Part shown: in pieces, positions 45,001 through 56,291 of the stretch
How positions within the stretch are numbered: the stretch's first letter is position 1
Layout: every line of letters starts with the position of its first letter
NCBI RefSeq assembly: GCF_002897295.1
Contig: NZ_BEXF01000001.1
Location: 496,001-560,000 of the forward strand
Origin: Brevibacillus reuszeri
GTDB lineage: Bacteria; Bacillota; Bacilli; Brevibacillales; Brevibacillaceae
Direction: 5' to 3'
Length of the DNA: 64,000 nucleotides
Position numbers and translations under genes: made by a program
Notes under the pieces: generated by a model
Told to the model about the DNA's origin: nothing
Seen by the model: the letters and a program-made list of their open reading frames with translations, nothing else
The model's database searches: none

Positions 45001-47034
45001 GTCCTGCGTATTGAAGGAATGGAATATTGGGTGCGTATTTTGGCGGGGCTTGACCGGGATGCATTCGTACGCGGATACATATCCAGCTACGATGAAAACC
45101 TGACGAAAAAGGAAGCCTTCAGTCATCTGCTGAAAAATTGCCATCCACGTGCTGGCGAAGATGCCGCAATGCTGAGCAAGCTGCTCAAGGAGCATAAAGG
45201 AATCACGGAGAAGCGCCTGCTTGAGGCTGCGATGTACGCACCTCAGTGGATCGAAATTGTTGCAGAGCATTTGGGCTGGGAAGGCTTGCGCAGTGCAGCC
45301 TGGTATTTCCACGCCCATATTAACGAGAGCTTCTCTGCCGAAAAAGAGACAGTCGTCGCTCACTATTCTCCTATCACACCGAATGATTTCAACGATGGAG
45401 CATTTGATATCGGCTGGTTCCAGGAGGCGTATCAGACCCTCGGGGAAAAACGCTTCAAGCTGCTGTATGAGTGTGCCAAGTACATTTCCGCAGGTGCCAA
45501 CCATCGCCGTTCGCAGCTGTTTGCGGATGCGACACTGGGTAAGCTGGAGCTGGAAGAAATGAGGACGTCTGCCGCTGAGAAGCGAAACAAGGATCATTTG
45601 CTTAGCTATAGCTTGATTCCGCTGAGCAAAGAGCGGGAACAGGATCTACGGACGCGCTACGATTTTATTCAGCAGTTCCTTTTACAAAGCAAGAAATTTG
45701 GTGCGCAGCGCAGAGCAAGTGAAGGCATCGCTTCGCATATCGCCTTGGACAATCTGGCACGCAATGCCGGGTACAGAGATGTCACGCGTCTGAAATGGGA
45801 TATGGAAGCACGCAAGGTAGATGAGATGAAAGCATACTTCGAGCCGCATTTGCTGGACGAAGAGACGACTGTGCAGCTAGTTGTTGACGATGAGGGGCAA
45901 GCGGAGATCAAGATAAGCCGCAAGGGCAAAGAGCTCAAGTCTGTTCCAGCGAAGTACAAAAAGGATGAGTATATCCTTTCATTAAAAGAAATGAAGTCGG
46001 AGCTTACCGAGCAGTACCGCAGGGCGCGCCAAGAGCTGGAGCGCTCCATGACAACAGGCAATTCTTTTACCGGCAAGGAATTGGCAGGCTTGGACGGCAA
46101 TCCGGTCATTCGTCCGATGCTCCGTTCTCTGGTCTTCAAGTTTGGGGATCATTTGGGGTACTATGAGGGAGAAATCGAATCGCTCCGTGACTCATCAGGC
46201 AAGCTTGTCGGTTTGACGGACGAGGATGAGGTGCAGATTGCCCATCCCGTGCATCTGTACAAGAGTGGGCAGTGGAGTACGTTCCAGCGTGACCTGTTCG
46301 ACAGAGAGCTGCGCCAGCCATTCAAGCAGGTGTTTCGCGAGCTGTACGTACCAAATGCTGATGAGCTTGCACATGCGACCCATTCCCGCCGCTATGCGGG
46401 TTATCAGGTTCAACCGAAAAAGACAGTGGCTCTCCTGAAAGGCAGACAATGGACCGTCAGCTATGAGGAAGGCTTGCAAAAAGTGTTTTATGCAGAAAAT
46501 CTGATTGCGAGTCTGTATGCTATGGCCGATTGGTTCTCTCCGTCTGATACGGAAGCGCCTACCCTTGAGGTCATTTCGTTCAAGGATCGTACGACCTACC
46601 AAAGCGTAGGACTGGATCAAGTGCCACCCGTCTTGTTCTCCGAGGTGATGAGAGACGTAGATCTTGTCGTGAGCGTTGCTCATGTCGGTGGGGTAGACCC
46701 AGAGGCGAGCTTGACGACGATCGAGATGCGTCATGCGATCGTTCAAGAATCGCTGCGTCTGTTGAAGCTGAAAAATGTAAGACTGGACGGAAATTACGCG
46801 CGTGTAGATGGAAGCCTTGGAGAGTTTGCCGTGCATTTGGGTAGCGGAATGGTTTATAAGCAGGCAACGGGTGCTCTGCATATTATTCCGGTTCATTCGC
46901 AGCATCGGGGACGCATCTTCCTGCCGTTCCTCGACGAAGATCCGAAAACCGCAGAGATTTTATCCAAAATCGTCATGCTGGCGGAGGATACGAAAATCAA
47001 GGACCCACAAATATTGATGCAGCTGCAAAGCTAG
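42061..47034 (+). CDS. Very large DUF4132-type protein
   Basis: 1657 residues, cytoplasmic, without signal peptide. The first ~600 residues are helix-rich with HEAT-like spacing (RLGGLEVLVEIGKDTE, REHALEQLKETVLADDELSQ). The C-terminal part (about 1200-1650, with DNLARNAGYRDVTRLKWDME, LKEMKSELTEQYRRARQELE, RDLFDRELRQPFKQVFRELY and LGSGMVYKQATGALHIIPVH) matches my memory of the DUF4132 domain found in YehI/MolR-like proteins. No enzymatic role is established in this family that I can cite. A GAGGAG site sits 6 bases before ATG 42061. Confidence 0.75.
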   Translation: MNKEDQTKQSREILQEKAEGMAKELQPLAHLLIGMSETGHIDAEVMEQCKHALIEMAAGEKDRLFEPLVYLLEQLANKEQADVLRYIIKHATEYPYAQGYYRRPFRTTEAALHMERIIQRTAALLLMDRKQFKLVDYLSEADYAPGREYYLKVAIGDLIGYELDRGNEQVRTALTNIIYGDNQTALLSHEMIKGIFLSHQEDMYQMVGELLKAARLQEGLRQSIVERMDEGTLSANLHILKLIIDEGYIRYSSVVRALGVWTGMNLEAANQRVAGLLIEQVYRALTEDELRVQWQDSSNANEIFIALWASAVYEERDLYESIERLMKQGQRHQKIVAQYVLVNSQNRELRMRLAREQLDVTDPELQFWVLTNYCYNYFPIWRRPGAAADEPTIRFDRMEALEDKNARIQDFQKLLAMFDNMAKEYSSPSKALDFVHVQYTSDLPVQKMLYLTAYDMDEGFIEQLISRKERLSPDQRGALLSHFMTNKNNPVLRAFILESLTDKSMKNREHALEQLKETVLADDELSQMEELLKLKTGSLRQSTIGVLLLQPEESVAASLTRLLQAGNELQRLGGLEVLVEIGKDTERQEQLTRLQPLTALIKKPTAKEQAILDSLGQKSGTSKEEGFGLFDPAATEPWLLEKKDVGEFSLQKDVFTLTPERAKKFLQGLDELVHKHRDVEYVSEYYSGYKDTLLIGVNLRETRNFYNGEDEEEAVPYLERFPLHEEWRAYLEQNQPTSHELMQLYFYTVLKSFDYTLDHFYSAFSDEMDYSELRKHKLLEGTRKAYIEKVYPLSVLVEIQDVFKELTYTDQVSQLVRAFYLDSDKKETFAITNMATIKLIQETEAWDAKQRRGVFELVTRPWLGMTRNRVHDDESFQAYYHTAFAFDQMIDTTRQSSSISLEERLRAFENGIIGDNELYKALLGSFDSRSYLWSLTSGHNGKLQESPKVIAIRNTVVDRIVSIELTRGDLPTEVTTFVTRVLRIEGMEYWVRILAGLDRDAFVRGYISSYDENLTKKEAFSHLLKNCHPRAGEDAAMLSKLLKEHKGITEKRLLEAAMYAPQWIEIVAEHLGWEGLRSAAWYFHAHINESFSAEKETVVAHYSPITPNDFNDGAFDIGWFQEAYQTLGEKRFKLLYECAKYISAGANHRRSQLFADATLGKLELEEMRTSAAEKRNKDHLLSYSLIPLSKEREQDLRTRYDFIQQFLLQSKKFGAQRRASEGIASHIALDNLARNAGYRDVTRLKWDMEARKVDEMKAYFEPHLLDEETTVQLVVDDEGQAEIKISRKGKELKSVPAKYKKDEYILSLKEMKSELTEQYRRARQELERSMTTGNSFTGKELAGLDGNPVIRPMLRSLVFKFGDHLGYYEGEIESLRDSSGKLVGLTDEDEVQIAHPVHLYKSGQWSTFQRDLFDRELRQPFKQVFRELYVPNADELAHATHSRRYAGYQVQPKKTVALLKGRQWTVSYEEGLQKVFYAENLIASLYAMADWFSPSDTEAPTLEVISFKDRTTYQSVGLDQVPPVLFSEVMRDVDLVVSVAHVGGVDPEASLTTIEMRHAIVQESLRLLKLKNVRLDGNYARVDGSLGEFAVHLGSGMVYKQATGALHIIPVHSQHRGRIFLPFLDEDPKTAEILSKIVMLAEDTKIKDPQILMQLQS

Positions 47035-47050
47035 AGTAGCTGGATAAACG

Positions 47051-47108
47051 AATCCCCTCTGCGTTTGGGAAGGAAAACATTTTTCCAAGACGATAGAGGG
47101 GATTTTTT
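47051..47108 (+). terminator. Terminator of the DUF4132 operon
   Basis: AATCCCCTCT (47051-47060) pairs with AGAGGGGATT (47095-47104), then T-run. Confidence 0.85.
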
Positions 47109-47133
47109 ATTAGACGAAAGGAGCTTGTAGTTG

Positions 47134-47922
47134 ATGAAAGATATAAATCACGTAAATATACCGAAAGAAGCGATTCAAGCAGTAAAAGTTGTAGAAGAGT
47201 TACTTGATAGAACGGCAGTGGGCGTATACTTATTCGGCTCTACAGTAGCGGGTGGCTTGCGTATTAACAGTGATGTAGATGTTCTGGTGGTTGTGAATCA
47301 TCGTTTATCTGAAGGAACCCGAAGAAAACTAACAGATCGACTAATGGCTATATCAGGAAAGATAGGGAATACAGCTTCTGTGCGACCACTTGAATTCACG
47401 GTGATAAACCATGGGGATGTTGTCCCTTGGTGTTTTCCTCCCAAAAATGAATATATCTATGGTGAGTGGCTGAGGGATGATTTTGAGAAAGGACGAGTTC
47501 CGGAACCAGCCTATGATCCTGATTTGGCAATTGTTTTAGCACAAGTCAGAAAGAATAGCATTTCTCTTTTTGGCCCGCACGCTTCTGCTTTACTTGACCC
47601 CGTACCGATGACAGATATTCGCAGAGCGATTATGGAGTCTTTGCCAGGATTAATAGAGGGTACTCATGGAGATGAACGTAACGTGATTTTAACTCTTGCC
47701 CGAATGTGGTTAACGGTGGCGGTTGGTGAGATCGCTCCAAAAGATGTGGCTGCAAAATGGGCTATCCCTCAGTTACCTGCTGAGCATGCGGCTTTACTCG
47801 ACATAGCTAGAAGAGCCTATCGAGGAGAGTGTGTTGATAACTGGGAAGGAAAGGAGCCCGAGGTGACAGCACTCGTCAACCATATGAAAAACGCAATAGA
47901 GTCTTATTTTGGTGATCAATAA
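47134..47922 (+). CDS. Aminoglycoside O-nucleotidyltransferase, ANT(9)/AadA-like
   Basis: The 262-residue protein has the nucleotidyltransferase motif VYLFGSTVAGGLRINSDVDV (Gly-Ser ... Asp-x-Asp) that binds Mg-ATP, and the AadA-like C-terminal helical domain (LTLARMWLTVAVGEIAPKDV, AKWAIPQLPAEH). It is expected to adenylylate spectinomycin and perhaps streptomycin; the exact regiochemistry cannot be told from sequence. GAAAGGAG lies about 10 bases before ATG 47134. It is a chromosomal, probably intrinsic resistance determinant rather than a mobile one; no mobile element is near. Confidence 0.82.
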   Translation: MKDINHVNIPKEAIQAVKVVEELLDRTAVGVYLFGSTVAGGLRINSDVDVLVVVNHRLSEGTRRKLTDRLMAISGKIGNTASVRPLEFTVINHGDVVPWCFPPKNEYIYGEWLRDDFEKGRVPEPAYDPDLAIVLAQVRKNSISLFGPHASALLDPVPMTDIRRAIMESLPGLIEGTHGDERNVILTLARMWLTVAVGEIAPKDVAAKWAIPQLPAEHAALLDIARRAYRGECVDNWEGKEPEVTALVNHMKNAIESYFGDQ

Positions 47923-47935
47923 CTTAGATAAAAGG

Positions 47936-47965
47936 AATCCCCTAGATGTGTTTGTCTAGGGGGAT
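47936..47965. terminator. Bidirectional terminator
   Basis: AATCCCCTAGA with TCTAGGGGGAT between the ANT gene and convergent brnQ. Confidence 0.75.
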
Positions 47966-47972
47966 GAATTCA

Positions 47973-49340
47973 CTAACTGTTGGTATTTCCATCATGTAAA
48001 TGGATTGCACGAGAACGCTGGGGGCTTGTCTTGCGGAAAAGACGGAAAATGTATCCGCACAAACCGCCTATGAAAGCGGGGAGCAGCCAGCCTAAGCCTA
48101 CATCGTACAAGGGAAGGTACTGCGTGAAATAATTTTCTATGACAGCGATGTGCACTTCAGCCGCCTTCAGTCCATCAAACAAACTGATGATAAAGGTGAA
48201 AAGCAAGCTTCCTTGGTACACCTCGGGCCAACCACGAAATGCTTTGTGTAGAAATGTTAAGAATAGTAGTGATATAGCAATGGGGTACATCGTCATTAAG
48301 ATAGGAACGGAAACCTTGATCAGCTGCGTTAATCCGATATTTGCAACAAGTGTACTGAAAACCGATAAAATAACGGCAAATTTTTTGTAAGAAATAGCCG
48401 GAAACAATAAATGGAAGAAGGAAGAGCAAGCTGTTATGAGCCCTACACTTGTGGTCAAACACGCCACTGTAATCATAAAGCCTAATAAAATGGCACCATA
48501 GGAACCGAAATAATAATTCGAAACCTTCGCTAAAACCTCGGCTCCATTTTCTAAATGGCCCAATTTCTCCACACTTGAAGCACCCATATAAGAAAGAGCC
48601 GAATAAAAAAGAACGAGGAGCGTGCCGGCGATCATCGTCGCCTTTGCACATGTGGCCAAAATCTGTTTTTTGGTCGTAATTCCTTTTTCTTTGATGGCAT
48701 TCACGATAATGATTCCGAAAACAAAAGCTACGAGAGCATCCAGAGTTAAATAACCTTCTTGAAAGCCTTTGAAAAATACATGTTGCATGTAATCCTCAGT
48801 CGGGGGTTGGAAAGCTCCAATGGGACGAATCACTGCTGTTAGGACAATAAATCCGATAAAAGTCAATTTGATTGGGGTGAGGATTTTTCCGACCACATTG
48901 ATGATTTTTACAGGATTGAGAGATAAGAGACATGCAGTGGCAAAAAACAGGATAGTGAAAAGAATGAGTGGGATGGAGCCTGTCTCGCCAGATAGGAATG
49001 GCTTGACCCCAATCTCAAAAGATACATTGCCGGACCTAGGGATAGCAAAAAATGGACCGATCGCCAAATAAAGAACAACCGTGAATACCATACCAAATAA
49101 AGGGTGAACACGATTAGCTAACGATCGTAAGTCGTCTTTGCCAGAAAAAACAAAAGCGGTGATCGCTAAAAGTGGCAATCCCACGCCGGTAACTAAAAAG
49201 CCTGCATTGGCTAGCCATACATTGGTTCCTGCCAACTGACCCAGCATAGGTGGAAAAATCAGATTACCGGCTCCAAAAAACAATGCAAACAACATGAATC
49301 CTATAATGACGACAAAAGAAAACGGCGTTTTTTGTGACAT
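47973..49340 (-). CDS. brnQ: Branched-chain amino acid transport carrier BrnQ
   Basis: The 455-residue protein has about twelve membrane helices and the LIVCS-family start (FVVIIGFMLFALFFGAGNLI, FPPMLGQLAG). It imports Leu, Ile and Val with Na+ or H+. A GGGGGA site precedes the ATG at 49340. The gene is monocistronic. A minus-strand TATAAT (49453-49458) and TTGTAA (49476-49481) with 17-base spacing is a plausible promoter. Confidence 0.9.
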   Translation of the reverse strand: MSQKTPFSFVVIIGFMLFALFFGAGNLIFPPMLGQLAGTNVWLANAGFLVTGVGLPLLAITAFVFSGKDDLRSLANRVHPLFGMVFTVVLYLAIGPFFAIPRSGNVSFEIGVKPFLSGETGSIPLILFTILFFATACLLSLNPVKIINVVGKILTPIKLTFIGFIVLTAVIRPIGAFQPPTEDYMQHVFFKGFQEGYLTLDALVAFVFGIIIVNAIKEKGITTKKQILATCAKATMIAGTLLVLFYSALSYMGASSVEKLGHLENGAEVLAKVSNYYFGSYGAILLGFMITVACLTTSVGLITACSSFFHLLFPAISYKKFAVILSVFSTLVANIGLTQLIKVSVPILMTMYPIAISLLFLTFLHKAFRGWPEVYQGSLLFTFIISLFDGLKAAEVHIAVIENYFTQYLPLYDVGLGWLLPAFIGGLCGYIFRLFRKTSPQRSRAIHLHDGNTNS

Positions 49341-49452
49341 AAAAATCCCCCTATCAGCCTAAACCTCGAAGTCATGAGATACTGTTCGGCTAACTGCAAA
49401 AAATTCAAATTTTACTGTCAATGAACATACTGCGTTCAGAACAACGACACTC

Positions 49453-49481
49453 ATTATAGTTCCTTTATTGAAAGATTACAA
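49453..49481 (-). promoter_or_regulatory. Putative brnQ promoter
   Basis: TATAAT -10 and TTGTAA -35 separated by 17 bases, about 115 bases upstream of the start codon. The long leader contains no T-box motif that I could see. Confidence 0.5.
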
Positions 49482-49550
49482 TTTCAGTATTTAGGAGACA
49501 GACCACTTCTAGGGAACCAAGTGGATCAAAAGCAGGTAGTGGAAAATCAA

Positions 49551-49582
49551 AAAAGAACCTGGACAAATTCACCAGGTTCTTC
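49551..49582 (-). terminator. Minus-strand hairpin with T-run upstream of brnQ
   Basis: Read on the reverse strand: AAGAACCTGG, loop, CCAGGTTCTT followed by TTTT. It lies upstream of the predicted brnQ promoter and about 155 bases before rph on the other strand, so it may insulate the two genes or attenuate a longer brnQ transcript. Confidence 0.6.
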
Positions 49583-49660
49583 GATATTGCACATAAAAAG
49601 ACACAATGATACAATCAATTTACGACTGTTCTTAATTACACGGTCATAAGTATTGCATCT

Positions 49661-49675
49661 TACACTTTAAGTGTA
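49661..49675. promoter_or_regulatory. Palindrome upstream of rph
   Basis: TACACTTTAAGTGTA is a perfect dyad about an axial T, 62 bases upstream of the rph start. It could be an operator for rifamycin-responsive or other control; the -35/-10 elements around it are not clear. Confidence 0.45.
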
Positions 49676-49736
49676 CCATGCCGGTAACCTCATGTCAAAT
49701 GTTATTTCTCAATTTAATGGTTAGGAGAGATGTTGA

Positions 49737-52352
<2,616 letters not shown>

Positions 52353-52393
52353 GCGCAGAAAGAATAAATTCCCATTGATGAATGGGAGCAGAA

Positions 52394-52460
52394 GTTGAAC
52401 AACAGCAGCAGTAGTCTAAGACTGTATGATTAAAGTCTTATACTACTGCTTTTTTACTTG
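52394..52460 (+). repeat. Dispersed repeat, copy R13 (hairpin only)
   Basis: GTTGAACAACAGCAGCAGTA then GTCTAAGACTGTATGATTAA and AGTCTTATACTACTGC with TTTTTT reproduce the R2/R5 hairpin; the GCTAACGGG core has been lost. It ends rph and is the only copy outside the 0.7-25 kb zone. Confidence 0.65.
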
Positions 52461-52472
52461 AAGCAGTCCGAT

Positions 52473-53459
52473 TTAGTTGCCTGTAACAACGTCTCCTTGG
52501 ACCGGATTCAAATTATTTTCCCATTGCACACGAATGGATTTGCTAGTGAACAAATCACTGCCATCAGAGACTTGATAATGAAGATGCGGTTCACTTGAAT
52601 TGCCCGAGTTGCCGCCCAGACCAATCTTATCCCCTTTGGCGACGCGATCACCAGTCTTGACGGTAACGGACCCTTCCTTTAAATGAGCCAAATAACTGAA
52701 TTCCCCGTTTCCATGATCGATGACAACGAGATTGCCAGTGGGTTGAGCTTCGTTCATAACCCCGACTGGTACGTTGTCCTTCACGTCGTTTATGGTATGG
52801 ACGACTGTCCCTGCTTCAGGTGCAAGAATTTCTTGCCCAAACATGTAATAGCTCTCGTTTTTCTTGGAATCACCCTTGTAGGAGTAACCGTCCTTTATCT
52901 GAATCAGATCATACGCGTAGCGCTGACTTTGGATTGCGTAATGATAGTTTGCGAAAACATTTTGACCTCCCCAAAAGACGTGCCAGTCTCCTTTGAAAGG
53001 AGCACGGTAGGTAAGCTTGGTTAAAGCTTTGTCCTGTTCAACAAAGCTCTCAAGCGGATTGAAGCGAAGGCCAGTAATCTCGCCCTTCTCGTTCATCATG
53101 GCTACCAGCCCAAACTTACCGTCTTGATCGACCCATGTTTCATAGGTGCTGCCATTTAAGTAGAGCTTTGAATTCGGATTCCATGACTTGACTCTAGCCT
53201 GTGAGTTTTTTACGGCATCATGGAATTGTTTCTTTGATAATTCCTTTTTAAAATCAGCGCTTGTCTGATCGTAGATTCGGTCGTATTCTCCAGCAAGCAA
53301 AGTCTGCCCGATTTCCTCGGATTTGACTTTCTCCGTACTCGCTCCTGATGTTGTTTGCGATCCTGTAGAGGTAGTAGTGACGCTTGTTTGCTCGTAGTTA
53401 TTCCAGCAGCCCGCCAATAGCAATGTGAAGGCACTCATTATGATCCAGGTTTTTTTCAT
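52473..53459 (-). CDS. M23-family peptidase lipoprotein
   Basis: The 328-residue protein has a lipoprotein signal with lipobox LLAGC (Cys18), a Ser/Thr-rich linker, a DUF3887-like middle domain (about 45-150) and a LytM/M23 domain with NLVVIDHGNGEFSYLAHLKE and SEPHLHYQVSDG (the HxH zinc ligands). It is anchored on the outer face of the membrane and probably cuts peptidoglycan cross-links or acts as a LytM-type activator; the first HxxxD zinc motif is not obvious. It is divergent from the two-component genes at 53654. Confidence 0.85.
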   Translation of the reverse strand: MKKTWIIMSAFTLLLAGCWNNYEQTSVTTTSTGSQTTSGASTEKVKSEEIGQTLLAGEYDRIYDQTSADFKKELSKKQFHDAVKNSQARVKSWNPNSKLYLNGSTYETWVDQDGKFGLVAMMNEKGEITGLRFNPLESFVEQDKALTKLTYRAPFKGDWHVFWGGQNVFANYHYAIQSQRYAYDLIQIKDGYSYKGDSKKNESYYMFGQEILAPEAGTVVHTINDVKDNVPVGVMNEAQPTGNLVVIDHGNGEFSYLAHLKEGSVTVKTGDRVAKGDKIGLGGNSGNSSEPHLHYQVSDGSDLFTSKSIRVQWENNLNPVQGDVVTGN

Positions 53460-53653
53460 AAGTCGCTATCATCCTTTCCGCAATATACCTTTATCATAAA
53501 GTACCAGTCTTATGGCATCTGAAACGCGGCCTTACTCTCGTCTTAAATATAAAGAGGAAGAATTAAGACTCCGTTAAGGTTCATGATGATCCGAAGAGGG
53601 AGGAGAATGGTAAAATAAAGGGAGACTGCTAAACGTAGAGAGGAGAACCTGTC

Positions 53654-54376
53654 GTGAATGATGCCTCGATCCTTCTCGTGGACGATGAACAAGCGATTCT
53701 TCACTTGCTGGAGACCGTACTGCGTAAAGAAGGTTTTCAATACATCGACAAAGTGACATCGTCCGAAGAGGCGCTCATTGCCTGTGAACAAAATGCCTAT
53801 GACCTGATTGTTCTCGATGTCACCCTGCCTGTCATGAGCGGTATAGAGGCTTGTCCATTTATCCGCAGGCTAACGGATGCCCCCATTCTTTTTTTGAGTG
53901 CGAGGACGACTGACTTTGACAAGCTGACGGGATTTGCGGTAGGCGGAGATGACTATGTCACCAAACCGTTTAACCCGATGGAAATCGTCGCCCGAATCAA
54001 ATCCTTGCTCAGGCGTTCACAGAAATCGACCATGCCTTTACCAACCCCATCCTATGGCATCCTGAATTTTGGCCGTTTTCAGATCAACGAAGCGGCTGCT
54101 GAGCTTTATGTGGAGGGGGTGCCTGTCCCGTGCCCTTCGCTTGTCTTTTCGCTGCTGCTATTTTTTTGTAAAAACCCGAATCGGATTTTTTCCAAAAGTG
54201 AGCTGTACGAAAGAGTATGGGGTGAGCATAGCCTTCGGGACGACAATACGATCATGGTCCATATTCACCGGATTCGCGAGCGTATTGAGCCTGATCCGGC
54301 ACAGCCCGAGTATTTGGTGAACGTGAGGGGACTCGGATACAAGCTGGTGAAGAAGGAATATATGCATGAATATTAA
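53654..54376 (+). CDS. OmpR-family response regulator
   Basis: 240 residues starting at GTG 53654 behind AGAGGAGAA. Receiver domain with VDDE near the start and phospho-acceptor Asp in LIVLDVTLPVMSG (about residue 55), Lys in YVTKPFNPME, then a winged-helix output domain with SKSELYERVWGE and RGLGYKLVKKEY. The kinase gene starts 11 bases before its stop. It may control the divergent M23 lipoprotein gene (context only). Confidence 0.92.
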   Translation: MNDASILLVDDEQAILHLLETVLRKEGFQYIDKVTSSEEALIACEQNAYDLIVLDVTLPVMSGIEACPFIRRLTDAPILFLSARTTDFDKLTGFAVGGDDYVTKPFNPMEIVARIKSLLRRSQKSTMPLPTPSYGILNFGRFQINEAAAELYVEGVPVPCPSLVFSLLLFFCKNPNRIFSKSELYERVWGEHSLRDDNTIMVHIHRIRERIEPDPAQPEYLVNVRGLGYKLVKKEYMHEY

Positions 54377-56144
54377 AAGCAGGCTTGCCCTGCACCTGAT
54401 TGCCTGGCTCGTCATCGTTGGACTCATCCTGTCACTTCTTGCGGGTATAACACTCGTTTGGACCATGAACCAATTGACGCGAATCGAAGCAACACGACAA
54501 TTTGAGAGCGCAGGCTTATATCAATTGATTCAAACCATCCAGGCAAAAGGAGATTCTCTGGAATTCGATCCTGAGCTGCTCGCTTTAGTTCGTGAAAATG
54601 GAGGGTGGCTGCAGCGGATTGATGAAAAGGGGCGTGTGACAGACTCGTTCTATACTCCCGAGGATGTGCCGCTTCAGTACGGGCCAGGCGAGTTAACCGC
54701 GTATTGGCTGGGCAAAACGCCCTTTCCTTACCACATGTATTTGTGGATTCAAGAGAAGAACGGCGTATTGCACACCTTGATCTACGGACTTGAAAACCGT
54801 GACGACGAATCCATTCAGAAGCTGATCAATCAGGCAACGGTAAAAGACAAGGAAATTATCCTGACAGAAGAGATGAATCAACAGCTAAAAGAAAATAATG
54901 CCTGGATGCAGCTTTTGGACGAAAAAGGGAAAGAGCTGGCAACATTCAATAAACCGGCTGGCGCCATTACGGATTACTCTGTGCAGGATTTGGCGCTTCG
55001 CTCTGTTTACCCGGATCGGTACGCTACGAGATTGATCTCTCATTATGATGAAGAGACAAAGCAGACGTGGCTGCTCAGCTATCCGATGTCGGGAGCAAGA
55101 CCTGGTGCCTCGCCGTGGTGGACACCTGAAATCGAGGTGCTGGCGATTGGCATAGGAATGTTGATGCTGGTGGCTATGCTTGTGTTTGTCATAACTTCTT
55201 ATTGGTTCGGTCAACGATTAGGAGCGCCGATCGCACACATATTGAAATGGTTACGATTTTTACGGTTGGGAAGGTATGAGGAGCCTACCGATTCGAGTGG
55301 TCTTCCACGCAGCAGGGATCACAAGGGCAATAGAAGAAGCAAGTACCGCATCTACCAAGATGTGATCGATTCCATGGAATCCTTATCACAGACCTTGCAT
55401 CTCAATGAACGGCTGCAGGAGGAAACGGAGCGGATGAGAGAAGAATGGATTGCGGGAGTGTCTCACGATCTGAAAACGCCTTTGTCCTCCATAAAAGGCT
55501 ATGCACATATTTTGGACAACAAAGACTACAATTGGACTTCTGAGGAAGTGCGATCCTTTGCGAAAATCATTTTGGAAAAATCGTCTTATATGGACGACCT
55601 CATCAACGATCTTACCTTGACGTATCTGCTGCGAAACGGTCAAGTTGCTCCTTCTGTAGAGCGGGTGGAGTTGAATGAGTATGTAGCCGAAGCGATTGCT
55701 GAGGCAGCGAATCATCCGATGTACCCCGAAGAGTGTATCCGTTTTGTTCCGGCTGATTGCTCCGTACATTTACTCATCTACAAGCCGTGGTTCCAGCGAA
55801 TCGTGGACAACCTCATCGCCAATGCACTGCTTCACAATGAAAACGGGACGACCATCACTGTTACGGTACAGGCAGTGAAGCCATCGACTATTATTCTTAC
55901 GTTTGCGGATAACGGAAAAGGGATGTCCGAGGAAACAACAGCCCGCCTCTTTGAACGGTATTTCCGCGGAACGAATACGGAGATGCGTACAGAAGGATCG
56001 GGGCTCGGCATGGCGGTGACTAAAGCGTTAGTCGAGGCACTTGGTGGACAGATCACCGTCAGTAGTTCACTAGGGCAAGGGACGACTATTTCTCTCATAT
56101 GGGAGGAGGCTCCTTTGCCGAAGCTGCCACAACCAAACCAATGA
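54366..56144 (+). CDS. Sensor histidine kinase
   Basis: 592 residues with two membrane helices (about 10-33 and 258-281), a ~220-residue extracytoplasmic sensor of unknown fold, H-box WIAGVSHDLKTPLSSIKGYA, N-box IVDNLIANALLHN, and GSGLGMAVTKALVEALGG. The sensor region contains two similar stretches, LRENGGWLQRIDEKGRVTD-like (with ELLALVRENGGWLQ) and LKENNAWMQLLDEKGKELAT, suggesting an internal duplication. It overlaps the regulator by 11 bases. Confidence 0.9.
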   Translation: MNIKSRLALHLIAWLVIVGLILSLLAGITLVWTMNQLTRIEATRQFESAGLYQLIQTIQAKGDSLEFDPELLALVRENGGWLQRIDEKGRVTDSFYTPEDVPLQYGPGELTAYWLGKTPFPYHMYLWIQEKNGVLHTLIYGLENRDDESIQKLINQATVKDKEIILTEEMNQQLKENNAWMQLLDEKGKELATFNKPAGAITDYSVQDLALRSVYPDRYATRLISHYDEETKQTWLLSYPMSGARPGASPWWTPEIEVLAIGIGMLMLVAMLVFVITSYWFGQRLGAPIAHILKWLRFLRLGRYEEPTDSSGLPRSRDHKGNRRSKYRIYQDVIDSMESLSQTLHLNERLQEETERMREEWIAGVSHDLKTPLSSIKGYAHILDNKDYNWTSEEVRSFAKIILEKSSYMDDLINDLTLTYLLRNGQVAPSVERVELNEYVAEAIAEAANHPMYPEECIRFVPADCSVHLLIYKPWFQRIVDNLIANALLHNENGTTITVTVQAVKPSTIILTFADNGKGMSEETTARLFERYFRGTNTEMRTEGSGLGMAVTKALVEALGGQITVSSSLGQGTTISLIWEEAPLPKLPQPNQ

Positions 56145-56196
56145 AAAACCTTTATTGAGGCTCGATTTTTTCAGGCTACGATAAAGGTTTTCTTTT
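56144..56196 (+). terminator. Terminator of the kinase gene
   Basis: AAAACCTTTAT with ATAAAGGTTTT and a T-run, starting at the kinase stop codon. Confidence 0.75.
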
Positions 56197-56291
56197 TTTA
56201 GATTTTGGCTAATCATATAGCAAGGAGTAAGAAACCATAATGTCGAAAAAGACTGTCACCTGATCGAAAAATGGAAGAGGAGTGTTCCCTG

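Noticed and set aside
49341-49600. T-box leader for brnQ
   Set aside because: No specifier-loop or AGGGTGG-type antiterminator motif was found on the minus strand.
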